DNA of 64,000 nt, taken from contig NBBA01000022.1 of the NCBI GenBank assembly GCA_002794785.1, positions 62,001 to 126,000 on the forward strand. Direction: 5' to 3'. This stretch comes from Coniferiporia sulphurascens. Taxonomy: Eukaryota; Basidiomycota; Agaricomycetes; Hymenochaetales; Hymenochaetaceae. Under the pieces are notes generated by a model, which searched no databases, had not been told where the DNA came from, and worked only from the letters and a program-made list of their open reading frames with translations. A program made the translations under genes and the position numbers. Below are positions 12,152 through 24,475 of the stretch, one piece after another; position 1 is the stretch's first letter; the number at the start of each line of letters is the position of its first letter.

Positions 12152-14577
12152 GGATGTGTAATGCGAGATACTCAAAAGGTACAATTATTGTACTATCACT
12201 GTCCCACCATGTGTCGTAGTCATATTTCTTTTGTATATAGTGTTGAATTCTCTCGGATAAAGGATATAGAGATTATTCCCTATTTTTTTTTGGCGCAGGG
12301 GCTAGATGGGTCCGAATACAATGGTTTCTGACGGCGTAATTAACTAGCGCCCATACCGACTGTGGATCGACAGTCGGGTGCCGTCACGGCTGAGGTTCGT
12401 TGCTTAAGTTTTGATCGCATCATTACTTGCAGGGTCAGTATGCAAAGTCGCCATTCCCTCCGTACGGAAGAAAAAAGCACCGATCATTTCCGCGGTCCAT
12501 GAGTACACAACGAATATATAAAGGGACACCGGCATGTGGGCCGTAGTCCCAGGCCCATGCATCCCACCGCCGGCCATCTTCATTCAGCGAAAAAGAAACA
12601 AGCCCTGGTAGATTTGGTCGCTCATTACAGATAGCCGACAGCATCATGGACACCAGTCACTTCTTTCGCGGATGCACCCGTCTCGGAATACCATCTAAGA
12701 ATAATCCGATCGCATGCCGACCATACGAAACGTATCTCCGACACGATCTCGAAAATTACTGAGCGCCCTGAAATAAGCAGACAATGGGGCGTTCGGGCGG
12801 TGAGTATGGCGCCAACGAGCGGGCCCAACCCTTTGCGTGGTCACAAACGAGTCTAGAATTCAAACTTGCCAGGTATTGGCATATCTTAAATCTACTAATT
12901 CGAGTCAGTTCAGCATATATAATATTGCTGTCTGGGGATTGCCATAGTTATATCTGGTAGTTGTATGGAACCATTTCTCATAGGCAATTTTTTTTTAAAT
13001 TTTCGGGCCTGAGGTTGACCTTGGCTTCCATCCTCTCGACCCACATGTCTCCGTGGACCGCGGCGGCCGAGCGGATTTTGTAATACATTGTATCGATAGC
13101 TGTGCACCATGGACCTTGGCCCAAACAAGAGGCACAATTTTTTTTTGATCAGAAACACGACGGGGGACCGTGCATATGGTCGAGCCAGGCGAGTGGAGGC
13201 TCGAAAAGACTTCAGTGCCATGAGAAGCGCGGCCATCGGGCTGTCCCGGGCCCCGACGTCAGGCCAGGCCACTCGGGCAAAGCAACTCGAGTATAAGCTG
13301 GAAAAGTCCCTTCTTTTGTAGATACGTGTGCTCAGATAGTTTGGCTCTCTACTTTGGTAATTCGCGGCGCTAGCGGGTGCACTTCGAGAAGGATACAAGT
13401 GTGCCGTTTAACCACTGCAGTGGATAATCGTGCGAGGGAAGTCGAGCGCGCATACTATTGTATACCCCCTATTACAAAGTCACATTTTCAGACAAAACTT
13501 GAGTTTCCGGCCTCCATATAATGGGTATAGGATCAAAAATGTCCTTCTGAACTGTTGTAAAGTTTATAAATCTTCCTTGCCATTTTTTTCAGCGAAACCT
13601 CCCGTTCGAGACAAATTTTTGTTTTGGAAGTGACTTTGTAAAAGCGGTCATACGATAGTACAGCAAGGAAAATTACTGCGAAACTTCTAAACAGGAACGG
13701 CCGAACGGCCGGCATCAGGCTCACATGTCAACATTTGTATCTTGGAAGACTATAGCCTAGTGACTGCTAACCTCATCAGTCAGGCCCCGGGGAATTTGAA
13801 GAGGCCAGTCACAAGGTTTCCAACCACGTGTTATTTACGTCCGCTTGTGGTGCGCATTGACAGACTTTGGATATGAGGATTATCTCCCATGTGACTCTTA
13901 AAATCTACGCACGTTGTGGTAGATGATGAGGTGCAGTGGTAGTAGTTCAGGTGAAGTGGGTTATCAGTGTAAACCGATGTATTTTGTAGTAGAGACCAGC
14001 TCTCCTTATATACATCTACTGTGAGCTACGTATACTATAACTATCATAGCTCCTATTGTATGGCGTTATCATTGCATTATCGTTCACTTAGTAAGATGGT
14101 TGTTCATATGACCATCTTTATATTTAGTTTGTTCGTTGTATTTATTTAATAGTGACTTTGAAAACAAGTTTGTCTTCTCATCTCGACACTATATTACTCG
14201 CGGATACTTATTAGCTTTCGTCAGTTAACCGCGTGCACATCCTAACTTATTCGGGCGCTGTCCTAAGCTTGCCTGCGACCGACGTTTATAATACTGGAAA
14301 GAATGACGCCATAGGTAGTCGTTATTCTTCATTCTTTGCTTTGAATAAAAAGCAACAATACAAGCATACACAAGCTCCTGATACGCTACCAATCGCACCG
14401 TCTCGTCCTAATCAACTAATACACACTCAGCAAACAACTATGCACAATGCCGGAGGTAGAATATCGTAACAACAGCTCGGAAACCAACGCTACATACGCC
14501 AATCCCTGCGATCCCGAAAAGCCATGAAAGGAACAGCTTAAAAAATGATGCGACGATACGCCTTGCAGCCCGTGCCT
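12152..14577. other. Long unassigned stretch between DAHP synthase and the OPT transporter
   Basis: It includes the 3' flanks of two converging genes and short AT-rich tracts (T8 near 12285 and 13140). The longest ORF (minus, 12910-13398) has no recognisable domain, is overlapped by equally long plus-strand frames, and contains a Lys-rich stretch due to a poly-T run. Nothing here could be supported as a gene. Relics of a decayed gene are possible around 12440-13400. Confidence 0.45.
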
Positions 14578-17223
14578 TTACCAAGACGTCGGGCCAAACG
14601 TTTCGCCGACAGCAAGCGACCTCAGTGGGAGGCTATCGTAGTCCGCCGTTTTTGTGAATACGGTGTTGCCCCACCATGTCGCCAGCGTGTTTTCACCGAT
14701 CGTGCCGTTTTTAGGATATTGCAGGCAGAAGAAGATGATAATGATCGAGATCGCGACTCCCGAGTCAAGCGCGGCGGACAGGACGTAGTTGTACTTCGCC
14801 CACCAACTGAAATTCCTCCGGCGAATGACATAGTTAAAGATGAACCCAACGATCGCCCACGGTACGTAGTTAATTGCCGACGCGGGTGGGACTGATAATC
14901 GACATAATCAACTCTCGGTTGGACATTAGACATAGAAAGAAAGATATACGCACTGTTACCCGTGCCCGTAAAAATGACCGGGAAATTAACGTTCTTTAGG
15001 AACGAGTTTGGTCTCAATTTGGTGATTGTGTAGGCGGAGAGGGGCAAGAGTGCGCCCACGACAAAGAAGAAAAGGAGGCCGTAATACATTTGACCGTGCG
15101 AGAATTGTCGCTGAGGGCCGATGACTCCCCAAATGAATGATGCGGTTCCAAACACCTCCGTCGATGGACAAATAAAGCCGTCCGGTTGGTCAGACGAACA
15201 CATGTCCCTGAGAAAGAGAGTTCAAACCGGCTGCGATTGAGAAAGGAATACAGAGTAACGTACTTAATGTTGGTAAACATCCAGGCTTGTACTCCAAGCT
15301 GGACCGTGCCTGCCAAGGCTGTTGCTACGACCTGACACCAGAACATCGGACGCGGCGGAATCTTCATGTAGTGACCAAGTTTGAAGTCTGAGGTGAATGC
15401 CAGTGCCTGATACATGGTGATGTAGCCCCACGTCTTGAACATCATCATCGCAATCGGTTTTCCGGGGAGTGCGTAGCCGATAACAAGCTCAGTAATTACA
15501 TTCAAACCGACCTGTTGATTTGTAATGGCCTGTATCATACCGATGGGGATGGTGTAGACGAATGCGATTAAGAGAGCAAGCACGAATGCCCAAACGGGGA
15601 ATTGCGTGTGCCAACATTCGATGCCGACAATGCCGAAGACGAACATAACGACGAAGATGGCTGCATACCACCAGTCGGGAACTTGAGAGTAAACGCTCAT
15701 GAGGCGTGAATGAATATCCGGCTCCTCGTGCATAGACTTGCGCGCTTGCTGCCAGATCAACTTGCGGTAATAGAGGAACGTGTGCGTCAGAGTGGCTGAA
15801 AGAGACGCGAAACTCAGACCGTACTGAAAGAATAACGTTAGCCAAAATAACCGGACGTGGTTTTCCATGTATACTTACCGACATGGCAAAAGTCATTGAC
15901 AGGAAAAGAGGGGAATACGCATTGTACTTGGCGATATCCAATGTCGACTCAGGCGTAAGAATTCGTGAGATGTTGTACGTGTTCCCGATGTTATCAAAGG
16001 ACGTGCGTGAGGAGATGGGCATGTACTCTGCGTACCAAACGTTTGAATAGTAGAGAATGGGCGTTAGGAACCAGAAGAAAAACACGAAACCACCGGCGAC
16101 GTTAGCTTCAGCCCACCAAGGTGTTGCAAGAGGTGAGCCGTTGTATGCTATTTGCGACCAATCGAATGTGATTAGGGACATCCCGAGTCCAGACGAGGTA
16201 CCGAACATCTGATTGACTTTGATGTTATTTGGAACGATCCAGCAAACCCAGGAGAAGGAGCTGAGAGCCTGGAAAATGTAGCCAGGGAAAAAGTACCAGC
16301 AGGTCGAACCGATGAGTCCGTATGTAAAGAAGCGATCGCGCGATATTCCGGCGCGATTACCAAGACCCGCGTATTGCTGTTGGTGCAAGGTGTTGAAGAG
16401 CGCGCAATTGACAAGATTGGAGGGCCAGATCATCGAAGGCGGCTGCACGAGGAAGCGGCGGGCAATGCCACCGATTGAAAAGCCAATAAGTTGAGTGGAC
16501 ATGACAATGAGCCATTGATAGCTGAAATTATATGTCTGGTTGTAATAGACGCGCTGGACGGCGATAATGTCTGTCGCGTACGCCTCGGACGCAGCAACCG
16601 TACTCATTATTGTGGTCAAGACCTTTGAGCAACAAGTGACAGAAAGTTAGTTCTGGATATCGACGTTTCTATTTTGGCACAGCTCACATGTTCCTTGATC
16701 GTGAAAGGCCCAGGGTTAAGTCGCACACCAAGGATGGTAACGTCTGGCATGAGACGGGCCCAGAGGCGACCACATGGAAAGGTCAAGAGCTGGGCCACCA
16801 ACTGAAAAATGTGGCAGTCAGTCGCGAGTATGATGATCAGAGAGATCATACGGATGCGCACGTTGCCGATGGTAACAGACGGGTAACGGAAGAAGAAGAA
16901 CTGGTTGAGGCCGGACAGGACTATGCAGAAGATGAGACCGATAACCCAGGCGCGAAGAGTGTTCACAGGCATGGCGGGGTCATCGGTGTTGGCGACGGCC
17001 GAACGGACTTCCGGGTAAGGGGAATCATCTTCAAAGAAGATGGCATTCTCCTCAAGGTTTGGGTCGACGAATTCGGCCTCGACCGAGGGAAGGACGACAT
17101 GACCTGGTGAGGGGGATTGATCAATAGAGAGTTGATGGTTCTGAGTAGACGAGGCATGCCTTTTTCGACGTCGATGTCGACCTTCTCAAGAGAAGTGCTG
17201 GAGATTGCGTCGGTCGCGGACAT
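14578..17223 (-). CDS. OPT-family oligopeptide transporter
   Basis: Six exons (17160-17223, 16688-17103, 15879-16622, 15264-15823, 14960-15207, 14578-14891) give 781 aa, typical for the family. It is a plasma-membrane proton-coupled importer of small peptides. Family signatures include NPGPFTIKEHV, PPSMIWPSNLV, LTPILYYSNVWYA, the SAINYVPW motif near the C-terminus and the ending TKTADYDSLPLRSL. About 14 hydrophobic segments are evident. Intron 1 (17104-17159, 56 bp) appears to use a GC donor (AAG/GCATGC), the only join that links the acidic N-terminus to HVVLPSVEAEFVDP in frame. An alternative upstream ATG at 17391 would add 56 residues. Convergent with DAHP synthase across the gap at 12.2-14.6 kb. 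Confidence 0.93.
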
Positions 17224-17945
17224 CGCCAACTCTAAGGAGGGTGAAAGAGCTTGGGGGGACGGCTCCTGCGGACTCGGGATGGATGGTAGCGCGGTGAAAT
17301 ATACTCTACGTGAAGGCGACGGTGTCGGTGCTGGTTGCGTGTGGACATCAGAGACAGTATCGCGTGATAAGGATAAGCGTCCAAGTTCCACATGCTATTT
17401 GCCGGAGCACAAGCTGGAGAGATGCCTGGATCGACGTGGACGCGGATACGGATATGTGTGCAAATCGTAAAACATGGCCCGATTAGGCATACGCGTAGCG
17501 TGGTAGCTTCGACATCAGATGGTTCCCCTCGACGGTCGTGTGGACGTACTGATGGCGATATTTCGTGCTGGTGGATATCGAGCCTAACCGTCGGCCCGCC
17601 TCTGGCTCACCGCCGCACCACAAAGCTCCTCATCGTTACCGACATTGGTCCCGACCCTTGATTCTCAATGTTTGGAGTCGGGAGCCTGACTCTGCTGGTG
17701 CTCCGGGCCTCAGGCACTATCTTACTGGCCGGCCCAAAGTCGGTGCACAGGGGCCAATCTTGATCCAACAATAAACACGTTGCCTGGTTTATGTCGGGTC
17801 AGGAGGAATGCCATGTGACTTCAGGCGGCGGCCTTAGCATATCGTGAAATTTTACACCATCAATCAAAGTGTCTGCAGCGTCGACCATGCGCAGAGCCAT
17901 TACTATGCAAACGTTGAATAAAGTACAGACGGCCCAATCCCGTTC
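17224..17945. other. Intergenic region between the OPT transporter and VMA6
   Basis: It holds the OPT promoter side (17224 upward) and the 3' flank of VMA6. The plus-strand ORFs of 70-117 codons are antisense to the OPT 5' region or lack any family feature. No gene is supported. Confidence 0.5.
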
Positions 17946-19173
17946 TTAAAAGATGGGAATGAAATCATGAATACGGTCACGAGCATCTTGAGCAATACAC
18001 TCCGCGATCCAGGTAATACTACGAATTTCATGCTCCTTAAGCCTGATGTAGCTGTAGAATACAGCGTACTGGAATTGTTGCAAGAAAGCCTGCTTATTAA
18101 GGTGAACTTCGAGCGCAAAAAAGCGGTCCTCGAGCTGCGCCGCGACGCTTTCTTCTCCCGGGCCGGCACTAGCCGACGCATCGAAGAATGCACGATACTC
18201 GGTGATTGCGTCGCACGCTTGCCGGACCTGTTCTAGCTCATCAGCACGAGCGAGCGCGTTGTTGCCCTCTGGATATAATCGTCCGATAGTCGGGAACAGT
18301 CGTGCGCGCTGTTCCTTTGAAAGCTCGGTGTTGAAAGAGTTGACGGTGACACTGAGCGAGCGACGGTCGGCCTCAAACGCAAGGATACGGTGCATGACTT
18401 CACCCGTCGGCCCACCTACTTGTGTGGTGCAGAAGCGGTGGAAATCTTCGAGGTATGCCTTGTAAAGGGTGTTTCGAATAATTTCAATATTGAGGTCATC
18501 GAGGTCAGCAGCTGAAAGACAATCTCTGAAATACGGTGCTGTGGCGCAGAGTCAGATGAGAGACGGGATCAAATATCGTATTCTTGCCAACGCACCTAGA
18601 GGCGTTTCGACGAGAACGCTCTGGTAGAGTTCCTCGACATTGGTCGCCACACATAGCGCAGGCATAGTGTCGAAGACGCCCAGCGGATGACAGCGTTCGA
18701 GGAGCTCGTGGGTGTCGCGCTCATGCAGGGTACCAGTAATAAGGAGGACGACGTTGTCAATCATGTATGCATAGGTCATGTAATCGAGAAAGGTGCTGAG
18801 GGGCTCGACGGCATTACTGCGAAGGAAGTTGAATTGGTCGACGAGCAGCTGCGTAGCCTTGTCATTGATAGTCGAGGTAGAGATGGGAAGGGGTTCGTTC
18901 GCAAGAAAATTTCCGTAGTCGGTTGATGAAAGCTGCATCCTAAAATCTAGTCGACAATGGGTAGCTATTCATTTCCCTTTCCTTGTTCACGGAACGCACC
19001 TTCAAGAGTCTCACATTGGGTGAGGTTAGCATAGTGACTTTGAGTAAGGATGCCGGCCTTGTAACCTCTGACTATCCCCTCCAGGAACCCAGTCGAAACC
19101 TATGAGATGCGTTATTCGGAAAACAAAATTATTCGAACATCTCGCCACGTACGTTGAAGAAAAGGGCCTCCAT
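17946..19173 (-). CDS. vma6: V-type proton ATPase subunit d (Vma6)
   Basis: Four exons (19153-19173, 19000-19099, 18596-18946, 17946-18538) encode 354 aa. Subunit d sits on top of the membrane c-ring and couples the V1 central stalk to V0 in vacuolar and endosomal acidification. The start [20 protein letters not shown], the [19 protein letters not shown] block, [11 protein letters not shown], and the closing [19 protein letters not shown] and [20 protein letters not shown] are diagnostic. The first exon is only 21 nt. Intron 2 needs the CTAG acceptor at 18947-18948 rather than the nearer TTTTAG, giving EDFRMQLSS. It is divergent from the MPS1 gene, and a MITE plus LINE now lies between them, starting 115 bp upstream of this ATG. 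Confidence 0.95.
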
Positions 19174-19725
19174 TATCACCGTCCTTCGGACGTCCTGCAG
19201 TACTGGTGGGCTGCGGCACGGTGTATGGTGACGTGACAGTTTCCGTTATGCGTTACTACTCCACATTCGATGCAGTACGTAATAGTACAGTCAATCACCG
19301 GCTAATGGGATACCTGAGCTTGTCAAGCTATTTTTCGTAGTACATTACTCAACATCCGAAATTAAAAAACATATTCACGTTCAGTGAGAAAGTAGCTATC
19401 TATATACAAAATTTGAGAGGAATCTGAGCAGAATTGACTGAGCTATAGCGGAATGGAGAAATCTGGCAAAATTGGGCCTTCACCAATCTTCGGCACAGGT
19501 CTTTCCCACGATAAGTCAAACTCGTTTTTTTTTTTTTTTTTTTTTTTAAATGCATTTCTATAGCACGTCATGACTATCTAGTACAAAATACGCTCCAGGG
19601 GCCTTTAGGCCCCTGTATTATGTGAGATGGGGATTGTTATAGAAGGAATAATCGTGATGGGACGCCATAAGCGGAGAAGGGGTCTGGGCAAGTGCCAGTG
19701 AAAAAGGGAAAGTGTGGTATCTGGA

Positions 19726-22700
19726 CTAGTTGCCAACGGCATAACCTGAGTCAGATATATGTACCACCATGGGGCCCCCCGGGTCAAAGACAAGGATGGG
19801 TTCCACCTTGAAGGCGGGGTGAGAGTCTAGGAATGAAGCCAAAATTGGGAGACCATCCTTAGAGAACCATTGGGCTTCCGTGGAGGGTATGGGCGTTTTC
19901 CACACCGCTTTACGAGTGGTGAGTGTGTTGGGGCAGGAGAGGAGGAGGTGAGCTCGTGTCTCCGGAACGTGGCAGAAGGGACATAAAGGGTCGCATCCCG
20001 GAATGCGTCCAAAGTAAGCACCAAAACCGGCGTGACCAAGGAGTGTCCGGAAAACTTTGCACTTAGTGCGACGACCAAGGGTGAGGTTCTGCATGAGGGC
20101 AGACGGCTTAGTAGTGGGATTCTGCATGGAGCCCATGGAGTGGGTGTCGGATGTCCCTCGAGATTTGCGACAGGCGGAAGCCCAGTCGGTCTTCCATTGT
20201 GTGAGTGCCGTAGAGGATGCTGCTTCCCGGAGGAAGCGTATAGTAGGTGGGAACTGGGTAGTGCCCGGGGGAGGGTTGTCCACAATGCCAGAGGCGAGGA
20301 TGTCAGCAAATTCGTTTCCTTCCACATTGGAGTGTCCCGGGACCCAGTGCAGGTGAAAAAATACACTAGGGAACCGCTTGGTGGCGATTCTGAGGCATTT
20401 CCGGATGAGAAGGGCAACGTTGACGCCTGGGGCCGGATGGGGGTCGGCAAGGAGTGTAAGAGCTACCTCGCAATCGGTGTAAATTTCCACTTGCGTGACG
20501 GCAGGGTGTAAATCGTAAGAGTATGCCAATAGCCAAGCGGCATCAGCAAGTGCGGCTAGTTCGCAGTCCGTAGCGTGGACTGAGGAACCGAGATAGGATT
20601 CGCGTGTGAGGACTGCCTCACCGCGATAAAACCAGATGCCGGCGGCCCCGCCAGCGTAAGAGGATGGGGACGAGCCCTTTCGGGAACCGTCAGTATAGAT
20701 AAGGAGGCGAGAGGGGACATCCTTCAGTCGGTCAATAAGACCATGGTGGGACTGAATGAGCACGTCTCGGGCTTCTTGGGAGTGGTCAATCACGCGGTCG
20801 ATGCTTACGTGGCGTAATGCTGGTAAGGCAATCCACAGCGGGCGAGTGTATCGGGGAACTCGTTTGCACCCGGGAGGGACCCGGTTAACGAAGGAGGCAG
20901 TGATGGAGCCTTTACGCGTGGAGCGTATAGGGAGAAGGGTGTGCATGGTGGTAAGATAGCGGATTGCCGCACGAGATTTCGTATGCTCTAGGCGGAGGGG
21001 GATGGGCAGTATGGAGGCCAGAACCTCAGAGGGGCCGCGTGGAGACGTGCGCCATGATCCAAGGATACAGCGGCACACAGCGGATTGCACTAAAGTCATT
21101 TTCTCACATAGGCCTTTTTGCCGTTTGCCCGTAAACCAGAGGGGGGAACCCCATAGTAGAACCGGCAGAATGCACCCAATGTAGAGGTGTCGGAGGTGGA
21201 GCGGGTCAAGGCCACGTAAAGTGTTGCCTAGTAATTCCAGGGCGCAGAGGGAAGACATGGCTTTAAGGCACATGCGTTCGATGTGAACCGTAAACCGTAA
21301 TTGCGTGTCGAAAAAGATGCCCAGCCAGCGGAAAGGCCGGGAGGGTACTATTCGAAGGGGCTGAAAGCCCTGGCGCGGCAGATGGATAGGGTAAATGAGG
21401 GAGTCTTCGTGTATATCGTGTCGATGTGTCCAGTGGATGAGCTCTGATTTGTCATCATCCAGGGAGAGTCTGAGAGTGCGACATGTGGCGGAGAATGAAA
21501 CGTAAGCCTGTTCGAGGCGTGCAACGTTAGTTGCAATGGAACCCGAAGAGGTGGTGAGGAGGTGATCGTCCACGTATGCACGAACGAAAACGAGAGGGTC
21601 TGAGACCTGGAGGGAGGTGAGAAGGCTTGTCGCAAATAGTGCAGACAGGATGGGTGAAATGGGGGAGCCTTGAGGAACGCCCATATTAGGTATGGGGGTC
21701 AGTGTGTCAGTGAACCCGTCAAAGGACAAGGCCACGCGACGGTCTGAAACAAAAGACAGAACCCAAGAGACAATGAGAGGGGGAAACCCTAATTCTGTGA
21801 GGACGGCAAGTAAGCGGGGGTGTTGGACTGATGGGAAGAAACCCGCCACATTGACGGCCAGGGCCGATGTGACGTGGTGCTGAGCCCATGCAGATTCAAT
21901 TTCGTTTACGAGATCCGAGGCGGCATCCAGGACACCCGACTTTTGGTGGGTACCGAATTGGGTAGAGGGTAGCGCACCTAGTTCGTTGGCAATGAACTGG
22001 ATGCGGTTGGCGATGATCTTCTCGAGTAATTTGCCCATGGTTTCCTCGAGAGTGATAGGACGGTATGCGTTAAGGGCGGTAGGGTCTTTCTTATTGAGTT
22101 TCCGGAGCATCACCACCTTAGCGTCCTTCCAAGGACGGGGGTGGTGTCCCGCATTCAGGCATTCGTTATAGAGTGCTAGAAGAGGAACACTGTGGACGGC
22201 ATGCAAGCTTTTGAGGGCCTGGTAGCCGACCCCTGTAATGCCCGGGGCACTCGAATTAGAAGTGAGATTGAGGGCGTGGTCCAGTTCCTCCATAAGGATA
22301 GGATGGTCACGCTTAGGGCGGGTGGCGACAAAAGAGTATGTCGGGGGGAGGGTGGCGGAGGGTTGGGTACCAAAGTACTTAGACCGGAAGGCCGAAGCCT
22401 TCTCCGCAGGTGAGTTCGCGGTAGAGCGTCCCGTAACCAAAGAGGGGATTGGGGCATGTTGGGTGCCCATTGCCCATTTCGCCATTGGCCAGATCTTGTC
22501 TGGCTTGACGGATGCAGTAAACGAGTCTGCCCATGCGCGTTTTGCGCGACGAAAGATACCGGCCGACTCACGTCGGAGTATGGTACGAGTTGCCGGGGAA
22601 GCTCCGCACAAAGCGGCCATGTGGGCACGGCAAGAAGCATCCCACCACTTGACCTTGTGACCCCCTGCCTTCCGAGAAGAAGGGGGGTGTGAGGAATCCG

Positions 22701-23646
22701 TGGCAAGGACCAACGCAGCGTGGACGGCAGCGACTTTGACATCCAGGAGGTGAGAGGTGGCGCCTGAGAGGGCGAAGGCAGCTGTGAGGGGTTCATCCAA
22801 GGCTTCCAACCATTCAGTAGAGAGCGAGTCATCATACTTAGGGTGTAGGAAGGGATCAATGAACGGCGCAGAAGAGGTGGGGACTGACCAGGTGATAACT
22901 GCATGGTCGGATCCGGATGGAGTATCCCAGGACCATGTCCAGGAATCGCCCAAAGCGAGGTCTTCCAGAGATGGGGAAGCCCAGGCGAGGTCGATGACTG
23001 ATTCAGTGAATTGGGTGGAAGGGCGGTGCCGGGTATCGAAGCCCGGCTGATTAAGGATGTGCATGGCGTGTGAGGCTGCCCAGAGCTCCAGAGGACAGGC
23101 CTTTTGCACGTCGCTAGCAGAGTGGGTGCCATGATCCCAGTGGGTGGAATGGAGATTAAAATCCCCAGCAACCAGCCAATGTGCACTCGGAGGAAACTCG
23201 AGTAGAGCGAGAGAGGAGATGGTTTCTTTTTTATTCGCATCATGGTTGTATACATTAGTGACAAAAAGAGGCCCAAGGCCAGTGTCAAAAATTAGCATGA
23301 GTATGTCTCGGGATGGGGAGCGCGAGGCATCCAAGATCACCCAAGACAGAGGGATAGACTGGTGGACCAGTGTGACCACACATGGACGTGTTAGTTCATT
23401 GCCTCCCACAGAGGGGGGTACAAAGACGTGGTAGTTGGGCATAGCAGGGAAGCCGAAAACGGGTGTACCTGATGCTGCAAACATAGAGGGGGAGGCACCA
23501 ATAGGGTACCAAGGGGGTTCCTGCAGAAGAATAACGGCAGGCGGGAGGGTAGCACCGGGGGTTGACGAGAAGGAGTGGACAAGTGCTTCAACGTGCACTC
23601 AGGACGTTGCAACATTGTGTTGCATAAACGTCCAGGGACTACTCAT
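19726..23646 (-). pseudogene. LINE ORF2: endonuclease-reverse transcriptase-RNase H, one in-frame TGA
   Basis: From the ATG at 23646 the frame runs about 1306 codons, interrupted only by TGA at 23599-23601. Domains in order: exonuclease-endonuclease-phosphatase (GDFNLHSTHWD, IDLAW, SGSDHAVITW), reverse transcriptase (YRPITLEETMGKLLEKII, MGVPQGSPISPILSAL, catalytic AYVDDH), RNase H (IYTDGSRKG, CELAALADAAW, IYTDCEVAL, HWVPGHSNVEGNEFAD) and a C-terminal CPFC...H...C zinc knuckle. The stop lies in a TCC-TGA-GTG context in the first 17 codons, and a single C-to-T change from CGA would explain it. The start overlaps the ORF1 stop by 8 nt (ATGAGTAG), suggesting translation by termination-reinitiation. 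All catalytic motifs look intact. Confidence 0.92.
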
Positions 23647-24475
23647 CAGCCGGGGGTGGGGCGAAAGAGGAACGGGCATGGCCTCGCTGTTTGGGGCAGC
23701 TAGAAGAGTTGGCGCGGTGTTCGCTGGAACAGTTCGAGCATTTGGGTGGGTGGGTGCAGGGGGAGGAGGCTGGAAGGGCATCCCGTACACATCCCGGGCA
23801 GCGCATGCGGTGGTCTTCAGTACGATGACAGCCAGCGCATATGAGGCACGCCCATGGACGGTTCCTGCAGTTCTGGACAAGGTGACCTAATGCTGCACAC
23901 TTAGTGCACTGCATGAGGCGGGGGAGGTCACGGCGGGCCACCAGTTTAAGTCGGCGTCCGAACATGTAGACGATGCGGTTCCTCGGCGTGGAGAGGATGG
24001 CCGCAGAGCGTGAACCCGTAGGGTCTTCAAAGGAGAAGGCGATAGGGGCTGACATGACGTCCTCACCCAAGAGAGCATAGGCCCGGGTCCAGTCGGGCTC
24101 TAGCGTCATTGGGAGTGAGAGGAGGTGAGGGTTGGCGGCACGGAACTCCGTTTGGAGTTTGGCCGCCGTGAAGGCGGGGAGGCCTGGCGACATGCGCGTG
24201 GGGACTTCAGCAATCTGGAGGCAGGCCCAAGATACAAGTTGGGAGACTGTGGCAGGATAGACGCTTTGCACGGCTGCCATCACAACTTCCCTCACGCTGT
24301 TCATAGTAGGGATGTGAGTGTTGTGAGCGAACGTAACGAAGCAATTGCCTCGGTCGTTCCAATGGGCAGCTCGTACAACCAGTTTGGCCGCAGTGGGGAA
24401 GCGTGAGAGGGCAGTCCTGACGTTGATGGTTGTCTGGGAATCCTGACTAAAGGGTTCTCTTGCGAGGCCCACCAA
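23639..24475 (-). CDS. LINE ORF1: CCHC zinc-knuckle nucleic-acid-binding protein
   Basis: The open frame is at least 278 codons. The position of the first ATG is uncertain because the frame has no ATG at 24475 (a TTG is there), and the first clear internal Met is MNSVREVVMAAV. The C-terminal half carries a canonical CX2CX4HX4C knuckle (CTKCAALGHLVQNC) followed by two further Cys/His clusters (CLICAGCHRTEDHRMRC and CSNCSSEH), the arrangement of gag-like proteins of R1/I/Tad-type LINEs. It would bind the element RNA to form the retrotransposition particle. It overlaps ORF2 by 8 nt. Confidence 0.85.
   Translation of the reverse strand: MVGLAREPFSQDSQTTINVRTALSRFPTAAKLVVRAAHWNDRGNCFVTFAHNTHIPTMNSVREVVMAAVQSVYPATVSQLVSWACLQIAEVPTRMSPGLPAFTAAKLQTEFRAANPHLLSLPMTLEPDWTRAYALLGEDVMSAPIAFSFEDPTGSRSAAILSTPRNRIVYMFGRRLKLVARRDLPRLMQCTKCAALGHLVQNCRNRPWACLICAGCHRTEDHRMRCPGCVRDALPASSPCTHPPKCSNCSSEHRANSSSCPKQRGHARSSFAPPPADE

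Noticed and set aside
12910..13398. 162-codon minus-strand ORF
   Set aside because: No family resemblance, overlaps equally open plus-strand frames and contains runs of Lys from a poly-T tract.
22176..23288. 370-codon minus-strand ORF in the LINE
   Set aside because: Same strand but shifted frame over the endonuclease region of ORF2. No domain, and the true frame carries the motifs.
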